Notes under the pieces: generated by a model
Databases searched by the model: none
Seen by the model: only the letters and a program-made list of their open reading frames with translations
What the model was told of the DNA's origin: nothing
Assembly (NCBI RefSeq): GCF_052324685.1
Contig: NC_135214.1
Location: forward strand, 24,504,265-24,568,264
DNA length: 64,000 bases
Source: Brachyhypopomus gauderio
Lineage: Eukaryota; Chordata; Actinopteri; Gymnotiformes; Hypopomidae
Direction of reading: 5' to 3'
Shown here: in pieces, positions 23,774-37,599 of the stretch
Position numbering within the stretch: the stretch's first letter is position 1
Layout: each line of letters starts with the position of its first letter
Position numbers and translations under genes: made by a program

Positions 23774-23812
23774 GTAGGGAGGGGCTGAGTCATTCTGGGC
23801 TCTGTAGGTGAT
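22826..23812. repeat. VNTR of about 55 bp with embedded (ATC)n, about 18 copies
   Basis: Each unit is GTAGGGAGGGGCTGGGTCAT, then TCTGGGCTTTGACC, then a run of CAT triplets of variable length. On the minus strand this gives a 310-residue frame of MMMM and VKAQNDPAPPYM repeats, an artefact. The flanks at 22540-22800 and 23813-23990 look like one LINE 3' region that the VNTR expanded within. Confidence 0.95.
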
Positions 23813-23999
23813 CATCAGGGTTTCAAATCTGATTGGAGCAGCTGCTAGAAGCCTGTGAAGAGAACACAGCAGTGGAGTGATGGGTGAACTTTGGAAGATT
23901 GAAGACCAAATGTGCTGCTACGTTCTGGATCAGGTGTAGAGGTCTGATCAGGTGTAGAGGTCTGATAGGGTGAGAGGAAGAGCAGAGTCCGTCACAAGT

Positions 24000-25300
24000 T
24001 GCATTTAATTGACCACTGTGACTTGTTTATGTCCACACTATTTACCATTACCATTTACTGTTTACATGGACAAACTGCCTAACTGCTGTAATCCGCCTGT
24101 GTCCTGAACGCCATTCTCGCCCGCTGTTCCTTTAACACTGGAATTGCAAAACCTCTGCCTTTTGGCAGTCATACCTTTAAGTCCAAAACCACTGTGATGG
24201 AAATTTGATGATTTCCATTTATATCAGGCTTTCTTAGTATATATTAAACACGTTAGATATAGGGGTTAGAGATCTTTTTGCATATACGTGTGTTAATCAT
24301 GGCACTGAAGCCATTCTCGTGACTTCAGTAGGCCTCAGATGTGTGTGTGTGTGTGCTCTCTGGACGGCCTCGGCTGAGGCCTAATCTTATGTTCCTCTGG
24401 TGTTCCTAAACTGACCTCGCTGGAGACGCCTAATCTCCACTTGGAAGGGACTACGGCGACACCACGACGACAGTCTACCATGCCATCACGAGGATACTGA
24501 GCGTGGAAAGGGCATGAAGGGGGAGAGGCTAATGTGTAGCTGTCAAATCACTATTAATTATGTCATGTATTGTCCATTCACAGTTAGTTAATCACCTCAT
24601 GTTCACCTCGTGGACACCGTGTGTATTGATGATTAAAAGTATAAAAGATGAGAGTTCGGAGTGGAGAATTAGCTTTCTGCGACAGACACCTTGGGTGTTT
24701 GTAACTGAGCTCTCTGGATTAATCCATGTGTTGTTAAAATAAATCATTGTACTTTATTATCTAACCCAACTGCTTCTGACTTTTATTGTGCTCACCATTT
24801 AAGGGTTTCAGAATTTCTAGCACAGCACTGCCAAATGGCAGGAGTTGGCCTGTGTGAAAAGCCCTGATTGCCTCCAGTGTTATGTAAATGAGGCGTGTGT
24901 CAGGTGTGGGTGGTTGCTGCTTCAATACACACCTTTGACTGCCTCATGAGACTGCAAGCTCTCTTGCAAGAAGTCTTCATCTACAGGACGATATGTTTGA
25001 GATTTGATCTGTGAAAGGTTGAAATAATGTGAAATTGACACAAACATAATATTTGAATTATAGTGGTGTATAAGTGGTATATTGATTATTCAAAAATTTT
25101 TTTAATCTTATTTTAAGTAGTTTTTGTCTTTTGAAAAACTGGAAATAGGTAAAGATATTTTTACATAAATTTATACAAAAAACCCTCAGCTACTTGAAAT
25201 AGAATAATAATCTTGAGCAATTTTAACTTATCAAGATGCTACTTTTTACAGTGTGTCTCTTCCAAAAACACAACAGCCATAACAATAATAGGACATTTAG
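24000..25300. other. Dispersed repeat and unassigned DNA
   Basis: 24045-24130 is a diverged copy of 51960-52060 (shared ACAAACTGCCTAACTGCTGT). About 24560-24830 has TATAAAAG followed 90 bp later by AAATAAATCA and could be a lone LTR, but no duplication was found. No gene seen. Confidence 0.4.
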
Positions 25301-25303
25301 GAA

Positions 25304-25636
25304 TGTCACGTTGAGGTCCCTGACCCCTCCCTTTGGGCGTGTGTTTACGTCGTCTGCGTCTACTCGTCTGCATCTGTGGATCTCCGTGGGTGCGGTTATG
25401 TCTTGTGATTATCCGTCTCACCTGTGGCTCGTCTCTTCATCACATGGGGTTTATGTGGTTTGTCTATTTAATGTGCGTTCACGCAGTGTCCTGTGCTCGT
25501 CGTTGTTTGAGTCATTCACGTTTGTGTTCGTCTATGTGTTTATACGTGCGCACACTGCGCTATTTGTGCTTTCAATAAAGTGACGTTGTCGTGAACCAGC
25601 GGACTCGTGCCTCGTCCGTCTCTGTGGCCAGTGTCA
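25304..25636 (+). mobile_element. Solo LTR of an LTR retrotransposon
   Basis: The sequence runs TGTCACG...GTGTCA with AGGAA duplicated at 25299-25303 and 25637-25641. It has a CAATAAAGTGACG polyadenylation signal near 25573 and CTCGTGCCTCGTCCGTCTC near the end. It is related to the LTR at 50166-50814. Confidence 0.8.
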
Positions 25637-25639
25637 AGG

Positions 25640-26466
25640 AAATCTTACCAGAAGAGATTTCAGAGTCACTACTCTCTTTTTTTTGGAGGACAACTTTATT
25701 TTTATGTAAGAATAAAAAGAAAACAATTTTGTACAATACAGTAAAATAGTGATAAAAATAATTGGGGTTAGGTGAACCATACAGGACAGGAGAGAAAAGA
25801 AGGGATAGAGAAAGTAAAAAGGGAAAAGACAGAAGGGCAGAAAAAGACACAGCTCAAATGACCACTGCAATGGTTCACCAACTGCTGCTACTAAATGAAG
25901 AACAGAAAGTGTACCTAAGACATACAACACAAATGACTGTGAAGTATGTGTATGTCACTGGTCGACCCGGGAAGACCAGGGAGACGCCACACGCCGCCAC
26001 CGCACCCAAGCCCAGACCCCCACCACCCCCACCACAGACAGTTCAGCCATACCATTCAACATTGGACATCCGTATTCACCCAAACACATATACATCCACA
26101 CACACGTATACACCCTCACACACATATACACCGCACACATTCCTCCCATATATTCACCCTCACACACACATACACCCACACACCTTCATCCCATATGGGC
26201 AACACACTTATATATGTACCCACACATACACCTATCCTCAGATGTAGAAATGTTACGTAATGACCGCCGGTGTCCCGGTCATCCGCCAGGAAATAACGAA
26301 TGCAGCGACTCACAAGTTTTGCCAACTATCTAGCAAAGTTCATGCCACACCTGTCTGCCACTGTGATGATTATTGGATAAAGACACCCCTTGGCACTGGC
26401 TCCCCAAGCATGATGCAGCAGTGTCTGAACTGAAATCCTTAGCTTCATCCACACCAGTGTTGCGCT
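25640..26466. other. Unassigned repeat-rich DNA
   Basis: A C-rich stretch lies at 25980-26040 and (CACA) tracts at about 26100-26190. 26241-26300 shares GTAGAAATGTTACGTAATG and CCGCCGGTGTCCC with 55267-55338, so a dispersed repeat. The open frames here are low-complexity. Confidence 0.4.
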
Positions 26467-26474
26467 ATTATGAT

Positions 26475-27564
26475 TAGGGATGTCCCGATCCAGCTTTTTG
26501 AACTTCCGATCCGATACCGATATTTATTTGCACTTCCGATCCGATACCGATATCGGCCGATACCGATACCGGCCTATCCAAGCATGTATTAAAGTTTAAA
26601 GTTATTTAGCCAACTTACTTTGTTGTCAAACTCATGTTGAAAAGCGTTTTACTCTTGATAACAAGTAGCCAGCTGAATTAGGTGTGTTTGAATAATACAC
26701 AATGGTTGGTAAGGAGAAACTGACCTGTTTATTTAGCAATTAATAAACTCAAAATAGACAAAATATTAAATAACAAACAGAAATAGCATCAGTAAACCAA
26801 GGATTAAAAAGCCACAAGTGCAAATAATATTGTAAATTATATTTAAAAAAAAACACACAACCTGAGTGGAAAATAGTCTATTATTAACATTAACATTAAC
26901 ATCCATCAGTGCTCTTGAACAAGTGTAAACCAAAGCTAAAAAAAAAATCCGTGCACATATTGTAAACTAATTAAAAGCAAAATGCCTTCTACTCCACACT
27001 TTGCTGCTCCATCCCCATCTATACACTCCCTTCAATTCAAACGTTTCTGCCAGTGTTAGTTGTGTAGGACCTTGCTTTTTGTCTTCGGTTTTCATTAGAA
27101 ACTCGTCATGTTGTTTATGGTGGTATTTCGCTAAATGCTTGATTAGATTGGTGGTATTAAAAGTTCTTACAGCTTTACCACAACGCTTGACTTTACTGTG
27201 GCATATGTTGCACTCTACCTCTTCGTCTTTGTCATCCTTTAAGGTAAAATAATCCCACACAACTGACCGATAACTTCAAATTTACACGGCGGTTCGAGAT
27301 GCCACGGAGCTAAATTGGGGCAGAAACTATGCTCGTATGCTGAAGGTGTGCTGGAAAATGCGGACCGGATTTTACTCTCACTAGCAAAAACTGGAATGGA
27401 TTATCTAAATGGGTGCGCTGGAAAACCCGGATCGGACTTAAAAAAAAAACTGGATCGGGAGTCTGGATCGGCATTTTCCCGTGTCTGCCGATCCGATACC
27501 GATACGCATTTTTTGCTAATATCGGCGGCCGATCCGATCCAAATATCGGATCGGGACAACCCTA
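26475..27564 (-). mobile_element. hAT element with a BED zinc-finger relic
   Basis: The ends TAGGGATGTCCCGATCC and GGATCGGGACAACCCTA are inverted. ATTATGAT is duplicated at 26467-26474 and 27565-27572. Minus frame 26967-27260 encodes a BED finger (CNICHSKVKRCG, then NLIKHLAKYHH), the DNA-binding N-terminus of a hAT transposase. The catalytic part is missing, so it is non-autonomous. The subterminal arms repeat CCGATCCGATACCGATA. Confidence 0.88.
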
Positions 27565-27572
27565 ATTATGAT

Positions 27573-28680
27573 GTTACTAGGCCCGTCACGGTGCAGAGCG
27601 ACTCCAGCCAGAGCAGGCTGGCCTGTTTCTTTTGCTGGTTCTGGACACTTTATTGGACTGTCATGTTTATTGTGTGTCTTTATAGGTTTACTGGGTTACG
27701 TTTATTTAACATTTTAATAGTAGTCACTTCAATTGAAGTAATCACTTCACTACTTTCTGAAGTAAGTTTAGGTACTTCTTTGTGTATTGTGGTTTTCTTT
27801 ACTTTTGTAAAGGAGGATGTTATGGGATTTATGTTAGCTGTATGCTTTTATTATGATACACACCGGAAGTTAGGTTCTGTACCGGCATTTTGAGAATACA
27901 CACTGACAATATATTATCCTTTCATGTATATCTTTTCTTTAAGCAATACAAAGCACAATAACATACGGCAGGGGACGTAGCCAGCTCTCTGATTCAAGAA
28001 GTAAGTAACACAAAGCCCTTCCCAAAATAACCAAAACTAGTGATGTAACATTTGAAGTGGGCATGCCAGATGAAGCCCCGGTTCGAGGTGTGTGTCATTA
28101 CCATAAGAATCACATGACTGATGACGAACGACACCTCGCATTCAATGGGCCACGTCATCGTTTAATTTTGAGTGTCACAACCACATAAAGGGAGATCAAG
28201 CCTCTCAGCCCTTTGTGGGTGTGGTGGAATTGATGGCACAGAAGTCCAGGTCTTATAATATATTAAGTAATATTTATTTGATAGCAAGAGAGTTACAAAA
28301 TATAAAAGTATGATGTGAAGCTTACGCTTCATACAGTAACTCTGAACTGTCTCTCTCAGTCCAGAATGTTTATAGTCAAAGTGTGTGTATAGAAAAAACT
28401 AAGGATGCCTGCTTCCTAGGAGCAGTTATAAGTTTCCCTGGGATTCAACCTTGGGTGCATAGAAACAGATAAGCAATATTATCTCTAACTCTACTGCTGA
28501 AAACTTCAGTCTTGGAGAAAACATCTTCAATATGGTTACAGTTGATCACTAAGCAGTGCAAGCAGTACTTTACACACAGACTGTCTTATAGTGTCTGCAT
28601 GGGCATGATTAACATGAAACACACCAGTGACCAGTATTACAGGGACTAGTACTACAGTGTATACATACTACAGTGTAGGG
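27573..28680. other. No supported gene
   Basis: The open frame ending at 27893 starts inside the hAT element and crosses its boundary; its hydrophobic C-half (27600-27893) is not recognised. 28000-28200 looks like an old transposon scrap. Nothing else was identified. Confidence 0.35.
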
Positions 28681-28682
28681 TG

Positions 28683-28800
28683 TATGATTTTTCTTACCCT
28701 CCACTTATTGCAAGTGTCCTTGATGTCAGGAAAACTGGACTAAGTAATGCACTGGACAGACTTGTTAAAGTCAGCATGGAACATTTCTGTAACATGGGCC
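28683..28800 (-). pseudogene. Possible MHC class II alpha-1 exon relic
   Basis: The minus strand reads VTEMFHADFNKSVQ, then an in-frame stop, then SSFPDIKDTC and a GTAAGA donor-like end. The intact gene has EEMGHADFTKKEF, PDFAD and VDIC at matching order. The match is short (about a dozen residues), so this is tentative. TACTACAGTG repeats nearby also resemble the flank of the intact gene. Confidence 0.4.
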
Positions 28801-28864
28801 CTGGCCGTCTGAGGTGGTAGAGCAGAGGCCAAATGGGTAAACCACCACAGGTGCTTATGTTAGT

Positions 28865-29720
28865 AGTAGGACACAAGTGTTGAACTTAAAAGACAATCGA
28901 GAGGCAAGAAATAAATAAATAATTGGTCAGTCAAGACTGGGACTCGATTTGTGTGACTCGAGTGTGATGTAATGACAAAACACAGAGAAACAAAACCTCT
29001 GCTTACTGTTCTGGGAAAAGAAACAAACCAAGAACACCGGAGAAAACTGGCTCTCAAATGCTGAGGAAGGATTAACTAAGAGTAAACTAAATTCTCAACC
29101 AAAAGATATATAACAGGGGAAAAAAGAGAGGCTAGATTCGTCCTTTGTATTTAACAAACGACATGGCACCAGAGGAGCGACTTGAGAGAGCTCAAACAGG
29201 AGAGAAAAGAATTCGAGTAGGGAGAGAAAAGGAGTGCGAGGGAAAATCCCCAGGGCTCCTTTCGAACTTACTGGCCAGTCTGTATATCAGAACACTGAAC
29301 AAAGACTCAGCAAGTCAAGTCTGATTTCCCAGGCCAACAAGGGGCTGCGATTGGGAGACATGATCAGGCCTTGCAGCAAGTATTGTCCCAGCTGCAGGGG
29401 CTCACTGCAGCAATACAGCAGGCTGTCCCTCAGGCTCCTCCTGGTCCTGGCCCCCATGTAGCCAAGGAGGCCATTGTTACCCAGTTACAGTTACCCAACA
29501 GAAATGTTGCCACTCTAGCAGTGCTGGTCTTTGGGGGTGTGTTTATTTTTATTTTCTTTTCCACTACTGGAATGTAAGACTTAAACAACCACCACCACCA
29601 TTACCACCACACCACCACCAAGACCACCAAAATCACCACCACCAAACCACTTCAGGTTCAGGCAGTGGTTACATCTCATAGTATACATCACTAATTAAAC
29701 AGCTAATACAACTGATACAT
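28865..29720. other. Dispersed repeat related to 10150-10550, then low-complexity sequence
   Basis: Shared phrases include TGAACTTAAAA, CTGAGGAAGGAT and CAACCAAAAG in the same order. 29371-29577 has a short frame with QQVLSQLQGLTAAIQQAV that looks like a retroelement gag scrap but is too short to assign. ACCACC-rich sequence lies at 29590-29650. Confidence 0.4.
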
Positions 29721-29721
29721 A

Positions 29722-31337
<1,616 letters not shown>

Positions 31338-31374
31338 TAGCTAGTGTTAACTCATTACTGTTAATACAACTAAC

Positions 31375-31660
31375 CAGAATCAGAATCAGTTTTATTGGCC
31401 AAGTATATGTACATATACAAGGCATTTGACTCCAGTAGTTGTTGGCTCTTTAACAGACATATAGTAGTAACATCAGACATACAGTAGTAACTGTACTATA
31501 CAAATAACATATTTTATATTGGGACGTGCGAGGAAGGGAGCAGAACGTTGAGTTTGACATGTACAAACAATAGTACAACATGTACAACATGTACAACAAT
31601 TGTTGTGATGACATCCAAGGTGACCATTTCATTGGGTAAATAAAAAACAGTGACTTAACC
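31375..31660 (-). repeat. Rex1-type LINE 3' end
   Basis: AATCAGAATCAGTTTTATTG and GCCAAGTATATGTACATATA match the known 3' end of fish Rex1 elements in minus orientation. Confidence 0.55.
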
Positions 31661-31945
31661 AATGAAAATATAATGATAAATATACATTTCTCTTTCTACA
31701 TTATAGACTGTACAGTATTTGTGTACCGATATATCTTGTAAATATCATCTTGGTTAAAGCTCTGCAATGACTGAACATTTAACTGAGATTGTCATTTCAA
31801 TTAGCCCTCACAAACAACTTTAAACATGGAGAGAGGCCAGATTTACAATTAATTAAAGTGAATCTTTCCCACTCACAATCATTTCTGTATTCCTCAGATA
31901 GCATTTTAGTTTAGGTGTTAGAATATAAATGGGCAACAGCATTAA

Positions 31946-33595
31946 GGGCGTACTCACACTAGGCACGGTTTGCTGGTTCCGTGCTGGGGCCCGGTTATCC
32001 CCCCTCCCCACTCCCCCTCTGGCCTGCACTCACACTCGCTTCAGCAACCCGGCCCGAGCACGCTTACGTCATCACAACGCCGCTTTATTTGGAAAAAAAG
32101 CGCGCTCGCACAACACTATGGAGTTCACGATTCTCTTTTTATTGTATTTTTGGAGTCGTTTTGGGAGTGCAGAAACACGGTGCAAGCACAGATTTATCGA
32201 TCATTTAACACAACGATTGTCTGCTAATCGCTTTGCCGCTATTAGGGCTGTCGCAATAACCGCAATATTGTAATACCGCGATATTCACCTGCCAACCGCA
32301 GGGAATTCCAAGCAACCGTCACACCGCGATGTTCGTGTTTTCTTTTTTTCCACAAGGTTCTTCTTGTTTTACACGTAAGCCACTTCGCTGCGTGTGTGGT
32401 GGATGTTAATTACTATTTAAAAACTTTCGTATCCGCTGCTTCTGAGTGGCCTTTTTATGGAAACAATTGCGGCTACTCTGGTCGCAAAACCAAATGTGAC
32501 CGCCAGTTTGGGAGCATTTCGGCTTTCAACCGAATGAAAAGAGAGAGCCGGACAATTTAGACGAGGCAATATGCAAAATCTGTGCGCGAAAGGTTGTTGT
32601 GAAACGGGGAAACTAAGAGAGCTCGCGCACATGCCGAGCTCGAGCTACCTGCACGAGCCCTAACGCAGATCCCATCGCCTGGTGGCGCGACAACCAGGTT
32701 AGATTTCCTCTGCTTTCTAAAGTGTCCCGCAAGTACATGTGTATTTGTGCAACGCCCACACCACCAGAGAGAGTTTTTAGTGCTGCCGGAAACATTGTTA
32801 CCCCACTTAGATCCTCTCTGAAACCACATAAGGTGAACATGTTGGTTTCCTAGCACGTAACAAGGACATGATAACGCCGGACTAAACCTAGACTTTATTA
32901 CTAAAGGAAGGGTTTCGTTTTCCTTCTTTTTTTTAAACGAATTCTGATCTCATGTGCTCAAGTTTTTTTGCCTTCTTTGCACAGCGCAGATCAATCGTAG
33001 GCTATAAGCTGGACTTTGTTTCCATGAAAGAGTAAAGGAGCGTTCTTATTGCGCGTCATTAGCCTTACGTGCTCTGCATTTAACAATAAGGGCTGTTTAA
33101 TTTGTCCTACAACTGTGTCGGCTTTGTTATAAAAATATAATATTCTTAATAACAACTGCAATAAAAACGTGTTTATAATAGCACTTAAATCAGGATATGT
33201 TTGTGAAAACAACAAAAATGGCGATAATACCGCATATCGCGGTGTGGAGCCCTGTTAATTTACCGCAGTGGAAATTCTTACACCGCGACAGCCCTAGCCG
33301 CTATGACTGTTTAACGTGAGCGTCGCATCACTGATGTCATGTTTGAGTTCCAGCGAAATGAACCAATCAGACGAGGCACCAAGCGGGCCCGGGCACGGAT
33401 AGCGCTCACACTAGAAGCGAACCGTGCCCGAGTCCACATGAATCGTGCCCTGGCCCACCTCTTCAAGCGGGCCCGAGCACGGTTAACTGATCCGGGCCCG
33501 GGCACGGTTGGAGCGCTCACACTAGCCAAACGAACCGTGCTTCGGCAGGCAACCGTGCCCGGGCCCGGATCACAGAGCCTAGTGTGAGTACGCCC
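31946..33595. mobile_element. PIF/Harbinger non-autonomous element
   Basis: The ends GGGCGTACTCACACTAGGC and its inverse are flanked by TAA on both sides, the Harbinger target. The sub-ends repeat GGGCCCGG / GCACGGTT. The element is interrupted by the hAT at 32243-33296. Confidence 0.85.
32243..33296 (+). mobile_element. hAT element nested in the Harbinger element
   Basis: The ends are TAGGGCTGTCGCAATAACCG and ACCGCGACAGCCCTA, with GCCGCTAT duplicated at 32235-32242 and 33297-33304. 32676-32850 (plus) still encodes the hAT C-terminal dimerisation motif (TPPERVFSAAGNIVTPLRSS), so it is an internally deleted copy of a ZBED-type hAT. Confidence 0.9.
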
Positions 33596-33599
33596 TAAG

Positions 33600-34335
33600 G
33601 ATGGAGCAGAATGCAGAACATGTCGTGAGCTACTTCACAGCCTGCTAGCCATGTTTTCCCTTCATACCAGTTTCGCCAAAATCCTCGGTTATATTCCTTT
33701 CCTCCCTTTGTGGACACTTCACTTGTTTGATGTTTAAATTTGGTCTCGGTGGCCCTAATTCCTTAGTTGCTAGTTTATCTTGATTATTACGACGACAGAA
33801 TGGCACTTCTCTTAATGAAACGATTGAGTTGTTCTGAGTTGAAGGAACGCTGGCCGTGTTGAGCAGATTATTTTCCCTACGTTACGTCTGACGTAAGCAC
33901 GTAAGGGAAAGCCCTCTCGGAACCCATAGACATTGTATTGCAGCGTCTACACTTTAGAAAAAAAAAATTAACATGAGAGTCTACTAGAGCAGTCGGGGCG
34001 ATTTTCAGTTAGACTCAAATCGCCCCAAAAGGGGCGGTACTACAGGGAATGCACCTCAACGCTGATTGGACAATGGCATTCAGAGGCAAGAGACGTTGTC
34101 CAGAAAGCCATAGCTAGTTAAATCCCGTGATAGAATGTGAGAGGAAAAAAACTTCCTTTTCATCCTTTCGTGGTGTGTCGCCCAATCGCCCTAATGAAAA
34201 AACCGCCCCTGCCCGGGTGATCACCAGACTAGCCCCAGGTGAGACTGATGAACACACTTACATACAACCCCACCTACGGGAATACATCTACAGACATAAC
34301 AAGACATAGACAACATGAACACACGCCCAAAGGGA
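33600..34335. other. Unassigned non-coding DNA
   Basis: It contains an internal inverted motif around GGGGCGATTTTCAG / AATCGCCCC (33996-34027), probably an old MITE scrap. No gene seen. Confidence 0.35.
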
Positions 34336-34339
34336 GGGG

Positions 34340-35290
34340 TCTGGGGTTGTCCCGTGACATCTATACAGATGTCCCGTGACATCTATACAGATGTCTATAC
34401 AGTGCACAGTGGTAACAGTACTATACATGTAACATACATTATATACAGGCATATATATTGTGCATATATGCCCTTTATCATTTAAATTGTACATGTGCAA
34501 TGAACATTTTATACAACAATTATATACAGATAGTGAACATATGCATCTGAGAACATAGTGTGCACTAATGATATAATAGGATTTTCCCATAGAAATCAGG
34601 TTAAGTGGTTCATGAGGAAAATGGCAGAGGGGAAAAAACTGTTCCTGAGTCTGGTTGTTTTGGTGCATATCAATCTGTAGCACTCTGTAGTGGACAGAGG
34701 TTGTGTGAGTGTGTGTGTGCAGGATGTGAGGGAACCTTGGTTATGTTCTCTGTCCACTTTGTGGTCCCTCTATTGTACAGGTCCTGGAGGGAGGGCAGGG
34801 GGGCACCAGTGATCTTTTCTGCAGACCGAATTGTGCGTTGAGGTCTTTGTTTAGTGGCTGCTCCAAACCAAACTGTGATAGATGAACAGAGAATGGATTC
34901 AATGACAGCAGTGTAGAAGGAGATCAGGAGCTATCGTGGGAGACTGTGTTTTTGCAATTGTCGCAGAAAGTAGAGACTCTGCTGGGCCTTTTTGAAGATG
35001 GTGTTGATGTTGGACACCCATTTCAGATCCTGGGAGATGATGAATCCCAGGAACTTGTAAGTTGCCACTTGTGACACAGGGCAGTTGGATATTATGAGAG
35101 GGGACTGCACTGTGGGAACTTTCTGGAAGTCTACCACCATCTCTACAGTCTTTAGAGTCTTCAGCCCCAGACTGTGTTGGCTGCACCAGCGCACCATCTT
35201 GTCAACCTCTTGATGATATGCAGACTCATCACCATCCTGGATAAGTCCAATGACAGACGTGTCATCTGCAAATTTTAGGAGCTTTACGGA
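34340..35290 (-). pseudogene. Rex1-type LINE, reverse transcriptase C-half and 3' UTR
   Basis: The minus strand begins with FADDTSVIGLIQDGDES (catalytic DD box), then LGLKTLKTVEMVVDF, FLGFIISQDLKW and QQSLYFLRQLQKHSLPR, a typical Rex1 order. A stop follows near 34931, and the rest is readable with shifts. It is truncated at 35290 by a hAT fragment. Confidence 0.8.
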
Positions 35291-36314
35291 TAGCCGCTTT
35301 TTCCTTCAGTATTGCGCTTGTGCTCTGCAAGTGCCACAGTGCCAGTTTTTTTCCAACATCGTTTTTATTTGTCCTTCGGTGCCTCGCTGTCTCTCCCTCT
35401 CCTTGCGCCTATTGCTCTGTTTCTGCCAGTGGTAGAGCATAATTGGCGCGTCGCGACCAGCGCGAGGGTCCGTGCGCCGAAAATGACGCAATCGCGGTGG
35501 CTCCGCCCCTGCGTGAGGACCCCCGTGCGAAGCGAGGTCGTGCACCTCTTCAGCGCAATGAACAAAGTTATGTATGCCGGGTTCATACACCTTTACAAGG
35601 TGGAATTCAAGCACTTGTACGTCACTTGCCATTTTCAATATTTCCCAGCACCTTAAACTTAAATATTTATACATATACTCGAAATTATTCGAAATAATTC
35701 GCTTTTTTATCACATCGATTCAGTCAGAAATCTATTTGTTGTGAAACAAAATACAGTTACATTTTCAAGTACTTTAGCCTACTTCAGCACTTTTCAAACC
35801 TGGAGCACAATGCAACATTAATTTTCGTCAGGTAAAATCCTGTTTTTCCCTGTTTTTTAGGGGTGTTTCTTTATACTACCACCCATATCGTTTCAGACAA
35901 CACTGCAAAGAACTTCTCCACTGCCCGCATGTCAAGCGTGTGCTCCACATATCTGACCAATCACATGCAGCTTTCAGTTAATAATGTGGTGGGAAAACAC
36001 TGAAAAAAAAAGTCTCCACTTTTTTTGTGGAAACGGCAGGCAATTGGCCAAGCTGTATTGCGTTCTATTTTGTGATAATTTAATAATTGGTTATAATAAA
36101 ACTTTTATTTATAAAGCATTGTTATGCAGCATTTTTACTTAACAATGTCAATAATGAAACAAAATGTTATAAAATTAGGTTTAAGCTATTAATTAATTAA
36201 TAATGTTAAAAATATATATGGGGAGCCGTTTGGGAGCCGAAAAGAGCCGGCTCTCCACAGTAAGAAGAGCCATTAGAGCCGCATCTCAAAATAGAGCCGA
36301 AAATCCCATCACTA
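35291..36314. mobile_element. hAT element, truncated relative of 55441-56564
   Basis: The same sequence as 55441-56564 in opposite orientation (shared CCTTCAGTATTGCGCTTGTG, GTGCCACAGT, CACCTTTACAAGGTGGAATT). The right end TCCCATCACTA is present and the left about 100 bp is lost. Frames in it are short and not convincing as genes. Confidence 0.8.
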
Positions 36315-36464
36315 AAAATGACGCACACTTCATGTTCACGTGATCAGTTGCTTAGCCAATATTTTGAATTAGTTTATTGCTTACTTACTGAATGATTAGT
36401 TGTTTTCGTCCTGTTCCTTATGCACGGAAATCATTGCGTTGTTATTATTATAATTTTCTAGACT

Positions 36465-36631
36465 ATTAATTTGCGGGATTTTTCTACATGTATATGTGGT
36501 CCCGCTCCCGCATCGCCTGGACTAATTCAACTCCCGCTCCCGCCAATAACAATTAAATTCTGTCCCGCGCCGCAAGATATTCTGTCGGGTCCCGCGGGAC
36601 CCACGGGATTACCGCGGGAGTGCAGACCTCT
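36465..36631. mobile_element. GC-rich MITE fragment
   Basis: It ends CCGCGGGAGTGCAGACCTCTA, a recognisable transposon end. It contains TCCCGCGGGACC palindromes. The left end is not clear. Confidence 0.45.
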
Positions 36632-37519
36632 ACCTCCAGGAACTTATTTCCTATTATGAACCCCCACGTCCACTAAGATCACAGGGTGCTGGTCTTTTAT
36701 TAGTTCCAAAAATTAATAAGGGAACAGCAGGGGGAAGAGCCTTTTCTTGTAAGGCCCCCCAGCTTTGGAACAACCTCCCAAAATCCGTCCGGGATTCTGA
36801 CACAATCACAACCTTTAAGTCTAGGTTAAAAACCCACTTATTTAGTTTAGCGTTTGATCATTAATATCCCCCCTTAGATAAAGGTACAGATCGAGGGGTT
36901 CATAGACGAAGGGTTTTATGGTAGACTGGGGCGCTGGTGCTGTCGTCCTGTCACTGCTCGTGGTCACTCAAGTTTGTTGACAGTGCAGTGGATGGTTGCC
37001 ATTGTCTCAGAATGCCCCCAAGTCTATGTTATCTTCTGGTTCTGCCTTTTTAGCTAGGCTGTAATAATTTAACTTAATGCCAGAGTTGCTGCCACACTCC
37101 AGAAATGTTTATTATTTCATCTGTCCTGTATATGTCCATATACAGAGCTAATTTTCCCTGTTTTATTTTCTCCACATGGCTGCCCGCCTGCTCGTGGAAA
37201 AATGAGATGAGACAAGCGATCCTGACCGGATAAGTCTACACCATGATGGACATTATCCCTTGCATCTTTTTGTTCTTTCTGTCTAAATTGTTGTCATTGG
37301 CATGGTGACCGGCGTCGGCCATAGAAGGATGGGTTCCCCTTCTAAGTCTTGGTTCCTCTCAAGGTTTCTTCCTCATGCCCTTAGGGAGTTTTTCCTTGCC
37401 AGTGTCACCCTTGGCTTGCTCAGTGGGGGCTAGGACTCGGCACTTGTAAAGCTGCTTTGTGACAACAACTGTTGTAAAAAGCGCTATATAAATAAAATTT
37501 GATTGATTGATTGATTGAT
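36632..37519 (+). pseudogene. L2-clade LINE 3' end
   Basis: The plus strand reads LQELISYYEPPRPLRSQGAG, then NKGTAGGRAFSCKAPQLW and FKSRLKTHLFSLAF, the L2 C-terminal tail. The 3' UTR follows, with AAGCGCTATATAAATAAAAT and a (GATT)n end. Closely related to 20740-21780. Confidence 0.82.
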
Positions 37520-37599
37520 TATATATGTAAGGGCTAATGAGGAACAGCTGGGAAGAAGAGGGACTAGTATTCTAGAGACCTCTGGTGGTGAGATGTGGG

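Noticed and set aside
24560..24830. Possible lone LTR with TATAAAAG and AATAAA
   Set aside because: No target duplication or TG...CA ends could be fixed, so left as unassigned.
25762..26260. Pro/Thr/His-rich frames of 104-161 residues
   Set aside because: Low-complexity CA-rich DNA; no domain or splice support.
27315..27893. 192-residue plus-strand frame
   Set aside because: Begins inside a hAT and runs across its 27564 boundary; the later hydrophobic part has no recognised family.
34288..34683. 131-residue minus-strand frame
   Set aside because: It overlaps the Rex1-type LINE end and 3' UTR; no independent motif.
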